A stretch of DNA of 64,000 nt from positions 62,001 through 126,000 of the forward strand of contig NZ_JQJY01000009.1 of assembly GCF_000745775.1 (NCBI RefSeq). Direction: 5' to 3'. The DNA is from Flavobacterium sp. ASV13. GTDB taxonomy: Bacteria; Bacteroidota; Bacteroidia; Flavobacteriales; Flavobacteriaceae. This document shows, piece by piece, positions 7,800-15,527 of this stretch (the stretch's first letter is position 1; every line of letters begins with the position of its first letter). The position numbers and the translations under genes were made by a program. The notes beneath the pieces were generated by a model. That model was not told where the DNA came from. It did no database searches and worked only from the letters and a program-made list of their open reading frames with translations.

Positions 7800-8207
7800 A
7801 TGACAAAACAAATATGGTTGAATTTGCCTGTTAAGAATATTGCAAAAGCGAAAGATTTTTTCTGGAAAATAGGTTTTTCTTTCAATGAACAGCACGATAC
7901 GCCAAGTTCTACTTGCATGGTGGTTGGCGAAGGACATTTTGTGGTGATGCTTTTTGAAGAAATGCTTTTTTCAAGTTTTTCGCAAAATGCTCTTACAGAT
8001 ACAAAATCAAGTTCTGAGGTTCTGATTTCAATTGATGCAGAAAGCAGAGAAGAAGTTGACGAATTAGCCAAGAAAGTGACTGAGGCCGGCGGAACTGTTT
8101 TTGCAGAACCAGCAGAAAGCCAGGGTTGGATGTATGGCTTTGGATTTGCAGATTTAGACGGACATCGCTGGAATGTTTTGTTTATGGATTTTAGTAAATT
8201 ATCGTAG
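7800..8207 (+). CDS. VOC family protein, copy 2
   Basis: A 135-residue glyoxalase-fold protein (MTKQIWLNLPVKNIAKAKDFFWKIGF ... FADLDGHRWNVLFMD). It resembles the proteins annotated 'glyoxalase/bleomycin resistance/extradiol dioxygenase' or 'lactoylglutathione lyase' but is too short and lacks enough recognisable metal ligands to claim glyoxalase I activity. It is preceded by a 122-nt spacer with a weak hairpin, so it may have its own promoter. The next SRPBCC gene begins 2 nt after its stop, indicating tight translational coupling of a VOC-SRPBCC pair. Confidence 0.85.
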   Translation: MTKQIWLNLPVKNIAKAKDFFWKIGFSFNEQHDTPSSTCMVVGEGHFVVMLFEEMLFSSFSQNALTDTKSSSEVLISIDAESREEVDELAKKVTEAGGTVFAEPAESQGWMYGFGFADLDGHRWNVLFMDFSKLS

Positions 8208-8209
8208 TT

Positions 8210-8647
8210 ATGGAAAAATTGGAATTTAAAATTAGAATTAAAGCTCCTTCTCCAAAAGTTTGGGAGATTTTATGGAACGATGCCACTTATAGAGAATGGA
8301 CGGGCGCTTTTTGTGAAGGTTCGTATGCAATAAGTGATTGGAATGAAGGTGACAAAATACATTTTATGTCACCAAGCGGCGAAGGAATGAACAGCATTAT
8401 CGAAACTAAAATTCCAAATGAATATATGGCTTTCAAACATATAGGTGAAATTAAAGATTTTAAAGAACTGCCTCTTGACGAAGAAACAAAAAAATGGAGT
8501 GGAGCAATGGAAACCTATAGATTAACGCCAGATAATGAATTTACTGATTTGACGGCCCAAGTTGATGTTGTCGAAAAGTATATTGATTATTTTAAAGAAG
8601 CTTTTCCAAAAGGCTTGGAGAAAGCAAAAGAATTAGCAGAGAAATAG
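8210..8647 (+). CDS. SRPBCC (START-fold) protein, copy 3
   Basis: A 145-residue SRPBCC protein (KAPSPKVWEILWNDATYREWTGAFCEGSYA) with the V-W and Y-x-x-W-T positions of ligand-binding START-like domains and a C-terminal helix ending in FPKGLEKAKELAEK. It is more distant from copies 1 and 2 than they are from each other. It is 2 nt downstream of the VOC gene, so VOC and SRPBCC products are made in coupled fashion here, as also suggested at 6420-7254. Confidence 0.85.
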   Translation: MEKLEFKIRIKAPSPKVWEILWNDATYREWTGAFCEGSYAISDWNEGDKIHFMSPSGEGMNSIIETKIPNEYMAFKHIGEIKDFKELPLDEETKKWSGAMETYRLTPDNEFTDLTAQVDVVEKYIDYFKEAFPKGLEKAKELAEK

Positions 8648-8701
8648 AATAAAGAGAATCAAAAATTTATAATTAACAATCAACAATTAAATAAAAAAAT
8701 C

Positions 8702-9139
8702 ATGGCAGCAGTAAACCCTTATTTATTATTTAATGGAAATTGCGAAGAAGCATTTCTATTTTACAAATCCGTTTTTGGAGGTGAATTTCCATATATCGGA
8801 AAATTTAAAGACATGCCTAAAGAAGAAGGCTGTGACGAAGTTTCTGAAGCAGATGCTGAAAGAATTATGCACGTTTCATTGCCAATTGGTGATACTATTT
8901 TAATGGGAAGCGACAGTTCGACACGATTTGGCGATTTGCCTTTTGGAGAAAACTTCTCAATTTCGATCAATACAGAAAGTACTGAAGAAGCAGATCGAAT
9001 TTTTAACGGACTTTCAGCAGGCGGAAAAGTAGAAATGCCTTTGAATAAAACATTTTGGGGCGCTTATTTCGGAATGTTTAAAGATAAGTTTGGAATCAAC
9101 TGGATGGTAAACTTTGATGAAAATCAGCCAGCTAAATAA
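8702..9139 (+). CDS. PhnB-like VOC family protein
   Basis: A 145-residue protein with the PhnB/3-demethylubiquinone-methyltransferase-like VOC signature: an N-terminal NPYLLFNGNCEEAFLFYKSVFGG and a C-terminal FGINWMVNFDE. This subfamily is widespread in Bacteroidota and has no proven enzymatic role; despite older names it is not a methyltransferase. It closes the six-gene array; a strong hairpin at 9189-9214 follows. Confidence 0.88.
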   Translation: MAAVNPYLLFNGNCEEAFLFYKSVFGGEFPYIGKFKDMPKEEGCDEVSEADAERIMHVSLPIGDTILMGSDSSTRFGDLPFGENFSISINTESTEEADRIFNGLSAGGKVEMPLNKTFWGAYFGMFKDKFGINWMVNFDENQPAK

Positions 9140-9188
9140 CAATAAGTTATGTTATTCTAAAAGCGGAACATAATTGTTAAATTACTTC

Positions 9189-9216
9189 AAAAAGCGCATG
9201 TATATGCGCTTTTTGT
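9189..9216 (+). terminator. terminator of the VOC/SRPBCC array
   Basis: AAAAAGCGCAT (9189-9199) and ATGCGCTTTTT (9204-9214) form a perfect 11-bp stem with a 4-nt loop and a T-run. Confidence 0.85.
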
Positions 9217-9296
9217 TTGCAAAAAAAACAAAGATTATTCTTTTTTATCACCAATAGATTGCCGATTTTTGTCGCTTCAAAATCAATAAAGAAAAA

Positions 9297-10526
9297 ATGG
9301 CAATAGAGGATAAAGAAATTATTTTATTAAAAGTTTCAGGACACGATAAAATAGGAGTTACAGCAGGTTTAACAGCTGTATTGGCGGCTTATGATGCTAA
9401 TATTTTAGATATCGGTCAGGCCGATATTCACGATACACTTTCTTTAGGAATTTTGTTTGAAATTGCTGCAGGTTCATCTTCAGCACCCGTTTTAAAAGAC
9501 TTATTGTTCAAGGCTTACGAACTAGAAATCAAAGTGAAATTTATTCCAATTTCTATCGAAGACTACGAAACATGGGTAAAATCACAATCTAAACAACGCT
9601 ACATTATCAATATTTTAGGAGAAAAACTGGCAGCTTCTCAATTGGCGGCAGTGACTAAAATTATGTCAGATCAAAATCTGAATATTGATTCGATTATACG
9701 ATTAACAGGAAGAACTTCAATTGTTGAAAAAGAAGAATATCCGCGTTCTTGTATTCAATTATCGGTTACAGGCGAAATTGTAAATAAAATTGTCATGACG
9801 GCAAGTTTTATGGAGATTTCAAGAACTTTAAATGTCGATATTTCGTTCCAGGAAGATAATATTTACAGAAGAAACCGTCGTTTGGTTTGCTTCGATATGG
9901 ATTCGACTTTAATCCAAACCGAAGTTATTGACGAATTGGCAGAATTAAATGGAGTAGGCGATCAGGTACGTGCAATTACTGAGTCGGCGATGAATGGTGA
10001 AATTGATTTCAACGAAAGTTTCAAACAACGAATGGCTTTACTGGAAGGTTTGAGTGAAGAAGTTTTACAAAATGTTGCCATAAATTTACCAATTACCCAA
10101 GGCGCACATCGCTTGATGAAAGCGCTTAAATATTATGGATATAAAACTGCGATCCTTTCGGGAGGTTTCACTTATTTTGGAGATTATCTGCAAAAAGAAT
10201 TAGGAATCGACTACGTTCACGCCAATCAACTGGAAATTAAAGACGGTAAATTAACCGGTAAATATTTAGGTGATATTATAAACGGAGAAAAGAAAGCCGA
10301 ATTACTAAAAGCAATTGCCGAAAAAGAGGGAATCCACATCAATCAAACAATAGCAGTTGGAGACGGAGCAAACGATTTACCAATGCTTAACTTAGCTGGT
10401 TTAGGAATCGCTTTCCACGCAAAACCAAAAGTAAAAGAAAGTGCTTCAACATCGATTTCAAGTTTAGGTCTTGATGGAGTTTTATATCTTTTAGGATATC
10501 ACGATCGATATATTGATATGATGTAA
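9297..10526 (+). CDS. serB: phosphoserine phosphatase with N-terminal ACT region
   Basis: This 409-residue HAD-superfamily enzyme catalyses the last step of serine synthesis. Two ACT-like segments (about 8-75 and 100-175, beginning VSGHDKIGVTAGL and INILGEKLAASQL) precede the phosphatase domain. Asp200 and Asp202 in CFDMDSTLIQTE are the nucleophile and general acid of the DxDxT motif; ILSGGF and VGDGANDLPML supply the remaining HAD motifs. ACT regions suggest amino acid feedback. It stands alone between two hairpins. Confidence 0.95.
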   Translation: MAIEDKEIILLKVSGHDKIGVTAGLTAVLAAYDANILDIGQADIHDTLSLGILFEIAAGSSSAPVLKDLLFKAYELEIKVKFIPISIEDYETWVKSQSKQRYIINILGEKLAASQLAAVTKIMSDQNLNIDSIIRLTGRTSIVEKEEYPRSCIQLSVTGEIVNKIVMTASFMEISRTLNVDISFQEDNIYRRNRRLVCFDMDSTLIQTEVIDELAELNGVGDQVRAITESAMNGEIDFNESFKQRMALLEGLSEEVLQNVAINLPITQGAHRLMKALKYYGYKTAILSGGFTYFGDYLQKELGIDYVHANQLEIKDGKLTGKYLGDIINGEKKAELLKAIAEKEGIHINQTIAVGDGANDLPMLNLAGLGIAFHAKPKVKESASTSISSLGLDGVLYLLGYHDRYIDMM

Positions 10527-10555
10527 TATTTTCATGATGATGATTCACGATAATC

Positions 10556-10597
10556 TTGTCATCCCGAGGAACGGGAGATCTCACAAGTAGCTCGACA
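10556..10597. repeat. dispersed intergenic repeat (GTCATCCCGAGGAAC type)
   Basis: The stretch starting TTGTCATCCCGAGGAACGGG and ending TCACAAGTAGCTCGACA resembles a short intergenic repeat I know from other bacterial genomes. Its last 17 nt recur with two mismatches at 42196-42212 (TCACAAGTAGGTCAACA), supporting a dispersed repeat in this genome too. Confidence 0.45.
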
Positions 10598-10610
10598 ATC
10601 AAAATAAAAC

Positions 10611-10647
10611 AAAACCTCAGTTTTTAAAGAAAGAACTGAGGTTTTTT
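10611..10647 (+). terminator. terminator after serB
   Basis: AAAACCTCAGTT (10611-10622) is the inverted complement of AACTGAGGTTTT (10634-10645), followed by T. Because A and T runs flank both sides, it could also stop the convergent gene at 10678. Confidence 0.8.
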
Positions 10648-10677
10648 TATTTCATAATCACCTGTTGTGTGGTTTTC

Positions 10678-11259
10678 TTAATTTAATACAATATTTTTAA
10701 TTGCACCGATCGGAGCAATTTGTACTGATTTGCTTTTTGGAGTGAGATAAAAATAATATGCACTATTAGCATCTATTAAAAAAACATTTTCAGTTTCTCC
10801 CGTAGTAAAGGTTAGTTTCTGCTTGTAAACTAATTTATTCTCCTTGATTTTTTTCGCCATTTTCATTCCGCCACCAATTCCCAATCCTAGAAAAAAACTT
10901 AGTATTCCTAAGCTTATGGCGATTAAAAAGAATTTAGTTAGTTTACTTTTGAGTGCTTCGTTTGATAACCCATTTTCATTAATATTGAAAACTTTCTTTA
11001 TCCAACTTTTATTACGGTTATGATAAGCGAATGTTAGAATAAGAAGTATCACAATTATAAAAAAAATGAATCCCAACATTAGAATAGGAGTTGATGTTAA
11101 ATCAGCAATCGGGCTTATCAATATGTCCATAATTGTGGAATATTTCAAAATGTTTATTTTCAGTTGATAATAAAAAACACTTTCTTTCATGATTCCCATT
11201 ATGACAAGAAACAAATATCCCAAGGGAATTAAATTTTGTATTTTTTCGACTGATTTCAT
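10678..11259 (-). CDS. hypothetical membrane protein
   Basis: I do not recognise this 193-residue protein. It has an N-terminal hydrophobic stretch (about 10-25), a strong membrane segment (about 57-80, LGFIFFIIVILLILTFAY), a Lys-rich linker, another segment (about 108-128, ending in a Gly-rich LGLGIGGGMKM) and a C-terminal soluble part with several Tyr and beta-like stretches. It is followed on the same strand by the GH3-family gene's unit in reverse order of transcription (11322 and 11589 lie upstream). No function can be assigned. Confidence 0.65.
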   Translation of the reverse strand: MKSVEKIQNLIPLGYLFLVIMGIMKESVFYYQLKINILKYSTIMDILISPIADLTSTPILMLGFIFFIIVILLILTFAYHNRNKSWIKKVFNINENGLSNEALKSKLTKFFLIAISLGILSFFLGLGIGGGMKMAKKIKENKLVYKQKLTFTTGETENVFLIDANSAYYFYLTPKSKSVQIAPIGAIKNIVLN

Positions 11260-11321
11260 TTCTAATTTTCCATTATTTAAGGTTTAAATTTTGCCGAATT
11301 TTATACGGGACTCTTTGAAAT

Positions 11322-11564
11322 TTATTTCCTCGAATCTAATTCCTTTTTAATTTCTTTCAAATTATTCAAATTCAAGAAAAGAATTGGCAATAGAGCAATT
11401 GGAACAACATTCATAGCGCTGAAACCTTTCATAAAAATAATGAATATGTTAAGAGCAAAAAGCATCAGTAATACAACGCCAAAAATGGTATTCACGGTCT
11501 TAAGTGCTTTTTGATTTTTAATCAGCTCTTCAGTGCTCATTTCGCTGAATTTCGTTTTTTTCAA
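11322..11564 (-). CDS. small two-helix membrane protein
   Basis: An 80-residue protein with a charged N-terminus (FSEMSTEELIKNQKALK), two hydrophobic helices (about 25-46 and 52-66) separated by a short loop, and a charged C-terminal KEIKKELDSRK. The architecture recalls the small flavobacterial proteins sometimes named 'redox-active disulfide protein 2', but no cysteine is present here so that name would be misleading. It begins 24 nt after the stop of the upstream GH3 gene, so it is probably cotranscribed with it. Confidence 0.7.
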   Translation of the reverse strand: MKKTKFSEMSTEELIKNQKALKTVNTIFGVVLLMLFALNIFIIFMKGFSAMNVVPIALLPILFLNLNNLKEIKKELDSRK

Positions 11565-11588
11565 GTTCTATTAAGTATAATTAGTTTG

Positions 11589-13100
11589 TTAACACATTTC
11601 TTTCAACTGTTCCAAATAATCCCTCTGATTCGAAAGTCTCGGAATCTTATGTTGTCCACCTAATTTATCACGTTCTTTCAACCAATCATAAAATAAGTTT
11701 TCGCGCGCAACATTTATCACCAAAGGATTTAATGTCATATTGTTGTAGCGTTTCGCTTCGTAATCAGAATTTAAAGTCTGTAAAGTCTCGTCGAGCACTT
11801 TTTGGAAAAGACCAACATCAGCCGGTTTTTTCTTGAATTCAATCATCCATTCATGCGCACCTTTTTCTTTGTCGTGCATAAAAATAGGAGCAACCGTATA
11901 ATCGATAACTTCAGTTTGTGTTATTTGACAGGCTTTAGCAATCGCCTGATCGGTGTTTTCAACCATTAATTCTTCTCCAAAAACATTAATATGATGTTTG
12001 GTTCTTCCTGTAACTCTTATTCTATAAGGATTTAAGGAAGTAAATCGAACGGTGTCTCCAATTAAGTAACGCCATAAACCAGAATTTGTAGTAATAACGA
12101 TGGCATAGTTTTTATTGAGTTCAACATCTGTTAAACGTACTACTTTTTGGTTGAGAGTTCCAAAAGTGTCCATCGGAATAAATTCGTAGAAAATTCCGTA
12201 ATCCAGCATCAGTAATAAATCGCTAGAATAATTCAAGTCCTGAATAGCAAAAAAGCCTTCGGAAGCGTTATAAATTTCATAGTATTTAAAATCAGAACTT
12301 GGTAAAATTTTCTTGTATTGTTCTTTATAAGGAGAAAAACTTACACCTCCATGAAAGTAAACTTCAAGATTTGGCCAAAGTTCGAGCAAATTCTGATTGC
12401 CGGTATTTTCTAAAACTTTATTCATTAAAACCAACATCCAGGACGGAACTCCTGCAAAACTGGTTACATTTTCGTTTTTGGTTTCATTTATAATCGCTGC
12501 GATTTTGCTTTCCCATTCGCTCATAAGCGAAGTTTTGCTGCTTGGCGTACTGCTGAATTCAGCCCAAATAGGCATGTTTTCAATCAAAATTGCCGATAAA
12601 TCGCCAAAGAAAGTATTATTGTTTTCGTAAATCTGAGAGCTTCCGCCCAAGCGAAGACTTTTTCCTAAAAACAATTCAGAATCTTCATTATTATTCAAAT
12701 ACAAACAGAGCAAATCTTTGCTTCCCTTATAATGGCAATCTTCAAGAGCCTCGTTGCTTACCGGAATGAATTTGCTTTTGGCATTTGTGGTACCACTTGA
12801 TTTTGCAAACCATTTTATTGGTGTTTCCCAAAAAACGCCTTGCTCGCCTTGACGCGTGCGCTCAATTAAAGGCTGTAATTCTTCATACGTCGAAATGGGA
12901 ACTCTTTCGCTAAAAGTCTTGTATGAATTTATCGATGCAAAATCATATTTTTTCCCCACAACAGTATTTTCTGAAGCCGTCAATAAATTATGCAATAGCT
13001 CTTCCTGAACTTCATTCGGATATTTTAGAAAAAGCTCGATTTGGTGTATCCTTTGTTTAAGGACCCAAGATGCGAAAGAATTTATGATAGATACAGGCAT
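11589..13100 (-). CDS. GH3 auxin-responsive promoter family protein (acyl-adenylate amidosynthetase-like)
   Basis: About 503 residues if started at the ATG at 13100 (an in-frame ATG at 13136 is an alternative; the MPVSIINSFASWVLKQRI start resembles other bacteroidotal members). GH3-fold features are the ATP-binding SSGTTNAKSKFIP, ASEGFFAIQ, and GRTKHHINVFGEELM, typical of the ANL-like adenylating enzymes that in plants conjugate amino acids to auxin or jasmonate. Bacterial GH3 homologs are common in Bacteroidota but mostly uncharacterised; the acyl substrate is unknown. Confidence 0.88.
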   Translation of the reverse strand: MPVSIINSFASWVLKQRIHQIELFLKYPNEVQEELLHNLLTASENTVVGKKYDFASINSYKTFSERVPISTYEELQPLIERTRQGEQGVFWETPIKWFAKSSGTTNAKSKFIPVSNEALEDCHYKGSKDLLCLYLNNNEDSELFLGKSLRLGGSSQIYENNNTFFGDLSAILIENMPIWAEFSSTPSSKTSLMSEWESKIAAIINETKNENVTSFAGVPSWMLVLMNKVLENTGNQNLLELWPNLEVYFHGGVSFSPYKEQYKKILPSSDFKYYEIYNASEGFFAIQDLNYSSDLLLMLDYGIFYEFIPMDTFGTLNQKVVRLTDVELNKNYAIVITTNSGLWRYLIGDTVRFTSLNPYRIRVTGRTKHHINVFGEELMVENTDQAIAKACQITQTEVIDYTVAPIFMHDKEKGAHEWMIEFKKKPADVGLFQKVLDETLQTLNSDYEAKRYNNMTLNPLVINVARENLFYDWLKERDKLGGQHKIPRLSNQRDYLEQLKEMC

Positions 13101-13339
13101 GAAGATTTTTATTTTAGATTTTGAATTTTTGCTCAAAAAGCAAAACTCATAAATTTAAGATTTGAATATCGGTAGACAAACATTAACTTTGTCCTTGTAT
13201 CAAAAATAGTATTTTTTTGCAAAAATAGTCCTATTTGAGACAAAGATTCCAATGCATAAATTGGAAATTTAACAATAAAAACTCTAATTTCTCGGAGTTG
13301 TTACAAATCTAAAATTAGCAATTTAAAATTAAAAATCAC

Positions 13340-14134
13340 ATGCAATATCAAGGAGTACTTACAAAAATGCAGACTGAAATGGGAAATCCAATTCAATATT
13401 ATTTGGTTTTCGAAGATAGTTTCTTAAGTATGAATCAATTATTGAATAAAGATATTGAGATAAATTTTGTGGGTTTTCAATGTTTAAATTGCGGGAAAAA
13501 GAAAAAAATATACAGACAAGGTTTTTGCTACGATTGTTTTTATTCGAGCGCCGCAGTTGGTGACTGGATTATGAGACCTGAATTGAGTACCGCTCACTTA
13601 GGAATTGCAGATCGTGATTTAGAATACGAATCTCAGGTACAATTACAGCCCCATATCGTGTATTTGGCTTTTTCAACTGAAGTAAAAGTAGGAGTAACAA
13701 GAAAAACTCAAGTTCCGACAAGATGGATTGATCAAGGCGCAACTCAGGCAATTTCTATTGTTGAGGTTCCGAATAGATATTTAGCCGGAATTACCGAAGT
13801 CGCTCTAAAAGATCATTATACAGATAAAACAAATTGGAGAAAAATGCTTCAAGCTACATCAGAAACATGCGATCTTATCGTTGAGAAAGCAAAAGTGGAG
13901 AACTTAATTCCAGCTGAAGTAAAGGATTATTTTTATAGTCAAAAAAATGATGTTTACGAATTAAATTATCCAGTACTAAATTACCCGGCAAAAATTAATA
14001 GTTTGAATTTAGATAAGACACCTTCTTTTCAAGGAAAACTGGTTGGAATTAAAGGGCAGTATTTATTATTTGAGAACGGAACTGTTTTTAATGTTCGCGG
14101 TTCTGAAGGTTATGTTGTCACAATAAACGTCTAG
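13340..14134 (+). CDS. DUF2797 zinc-binding protein
   Basis: A 264-residue protein with an N-terminal beta-rich segment, a C4 zinc ribbon (Cys48, Cys51, Cys63, Cys66 in CLNCG...CYDC), then a conserved core (QPHIVYLAF, VGVTRKTQVPTRWIDQGA) that marks the DUF2797 family. The VYLA...KVGVTR...RWIDQGA arrangement is reminiscent of GIY-YIG-type small domains, so a nucleic-acid role is possible; this is inference. It is divergent from the GH3 gene. Confidence 0.85.
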   Translation: MQYQGVLTKMQTEMGNPIQYYLVFEDSFLSMNQLLNKDIEINFVGFQCLNCGKKKKIYRQGFCYDCFYSSAAVGDWIMRPELSTAHLGIADRDLEYESQVQLQPHIVYLAFSTEVKVGVTRKTQVPTRWIDQGATQAISIVEVPNRYLAGITEVALKDHYTDKTNWRKMLQATSETCDLIVEKAKVENLIPAEVKDYFYSQKNDVYELNYPVLNYPAKINSLNLDKTPSFQGKLVGIKGQYLLFENGTVFNVRGSEGYVVTINV

Positions 14135-14396
14135 AAAATTCTCTTAACCGTCGATTGTTTTTTGCTTAATAGTATATTAAGTTGTTGATTATTAAATAAT
14201 TTGCTGTAATTTTAAGTCAATTTCCAAGAACATAAATATGTGAATGTTAATACATTTGGTTACAATTTTGTAACAAATGCTTATTGGAAGAATTTAATTT
14301 TAAAAAATAAAAGACCTTAGATTTGAGTTCAAATCATTTCAGGTTTTATTTCTAAAATTAAATTTAAGATTTAATAATTCGTAAATTATTTAATAG

Positions 14397-15479
14397 ATGA
14401 GTGTTTTAAGCAAAGTAAATGTTTACAGACGCAACATAATGCGCAATTTGACTAAGAACATTGGGAAACCAAAAATGCAGGATGATTTTATTTTGGTTGA
14501 TAAAGCTGAAATCAAAAAAGTCCTGATTTGCAGACCCAACGGAAGATTAGGTAATCTTTTATTGATCACACCTCTCGTTCAGGAAGTTGCTGAAACGTTT
14601 CCAAATTGTAAAATCGATTTATTCGTAAAAGGCACATTAGCACCCATTATTTTTGAAAATTACTCTGTCGTAAATAAAGCAATTCATTTGCCTAAAAAGC
14701 CTTTTAAAAGTTTATTTGAATATTTAAAGGTTTGGATTTCAATAAAAAATGAATCCTATGATATGGTGATCAATGTGGATCAAAACTCTTCATCAGGAAG
14801 ATTGGCGGTTCAGTTTTCAAATGCAAAATATAAATTCTTTGGAGATGCAATAGATGAACAGGCTGAGAAAAAAAAGGATTTTGAGCATATTGCAAAATAT
14901 CCGGTTTATAATTTCCGACATTATTTAACAAAATTGCGATTATTTACAAACAGCAATAAAATAATTGCTCCTTTAGATTTAAAATTGTCAGCTTCTGAAG
15001 TGGCCAATGGAAGAAAGATTTTAAATGAATTGGTAAACAATGATAAAAGAACAATTTTCATTTTTACTTATGCGACCGGAGCAAAATGTCTTTCCGAAGA
15101 TTGGTGGGAGAAGTTCTACGAACAAATAACAACAGAATATAAAGATTACAATATTGTCGAAGTTTTGCCTGTCGAAAATGTTTCACAAATTGGATTTAAA
15201 GCGCCAACATTTTATAGTAAAGATATTCGTGAGATAGGATCTGTTATTGCAAATGGAGATGTATTTATCGGTGCTGACAGCGGTATTATGCATTTGTCAA
15301 GTTCGGTACAAACTCCAACTATAGGATTATTTTCTGGTGCAAACATTAAAAAATATGAGCCTTATGATAATTGCAGCATCGCAATAGATATCAATAATTA
15401 TACAGAAAGAGAATATACAAAAACTATAAATTCGATTTTGAATAACGGTAAATTAAATAGCTATTCAAAAGCAATATAA
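14397..15479 (+). CDS. glycosyltransferase family 9 (heptosyltransferase-like)
   Basis: A 360-residue GT-B enzyme. The N-terminal Rossmann-like half starts after a ~40-residue leader with ICRPNGRLGNLLLITPLVQ (the G-D/N-x-L-x-T-P type GT9 motif) and the C-terminal donor site has GADSGIMHLSSSVQTPTIGLF. GT9 enzymes add heptose or related sugars to lipopolysaccharide cores from ADP-sugars at the cytoplasmic membrane. No other LPS genes adjoin it, so the acceptor is unknown. Preceded by a 262-nt AT-rich gap with a TACATTTG -7-like box; followed by a bidirectional terminator. Confidence 0.88.
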   Translation: MSVLSKVNVYRRNIMRNLTKNIGKPKMQDDFILVDKAEIKKVLICRPNGRLGNLLLITPLVQEVAETFPNCKIDLFVKGTLAPIIFENYSVVNKAIHLPKKPFKSLFEYLKVWISIKNESYDMVINVDQNSSSGRLAVQFSNAKYKFFGDAIDEQAEKKKDFEHIAKYPVYNFRHYLTKLRLFTNSNKIIAPLDLKLSASEVANGRKILNELVNNDKRTIFIFTYATGAKCLSEDWWEKFYEQITTEYKDYNIVEVLPVENVSQIGFKAPTFYSKDIREIGSVIANGDVFIGADSGIMHLSSSVQTPTIGLFSGANIKKYEPYDNCSIAIDINNYTEREYTKTINSILNNGKLNSYSKAI

Positions 15480-15493
15480 AAAACTAAAACATA

Positions 15494-15525
15494 AAAAAAA
15501 GGCATCCATTCGGATGCCTTTTTTT
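15494..15525. terminator. bidirectional terminator
   Basis: GGCATCC (15501-15507) and GGATGCC (15512-15518) form a GC-rich stem flanked by eight A and seven T, serving both the GT9 gene and the convergent AsmA gene. Confidence 0.9.
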
Positions 15526-15527
15526 GT

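Noticed and set aside
8702..9139. Naming the PhnB-like gene a 3-demethylubiquinone methyltransferase
   Set aside because: The sequence is a VOC-fold protein with no SAM-binding motif; the old name is misleading.
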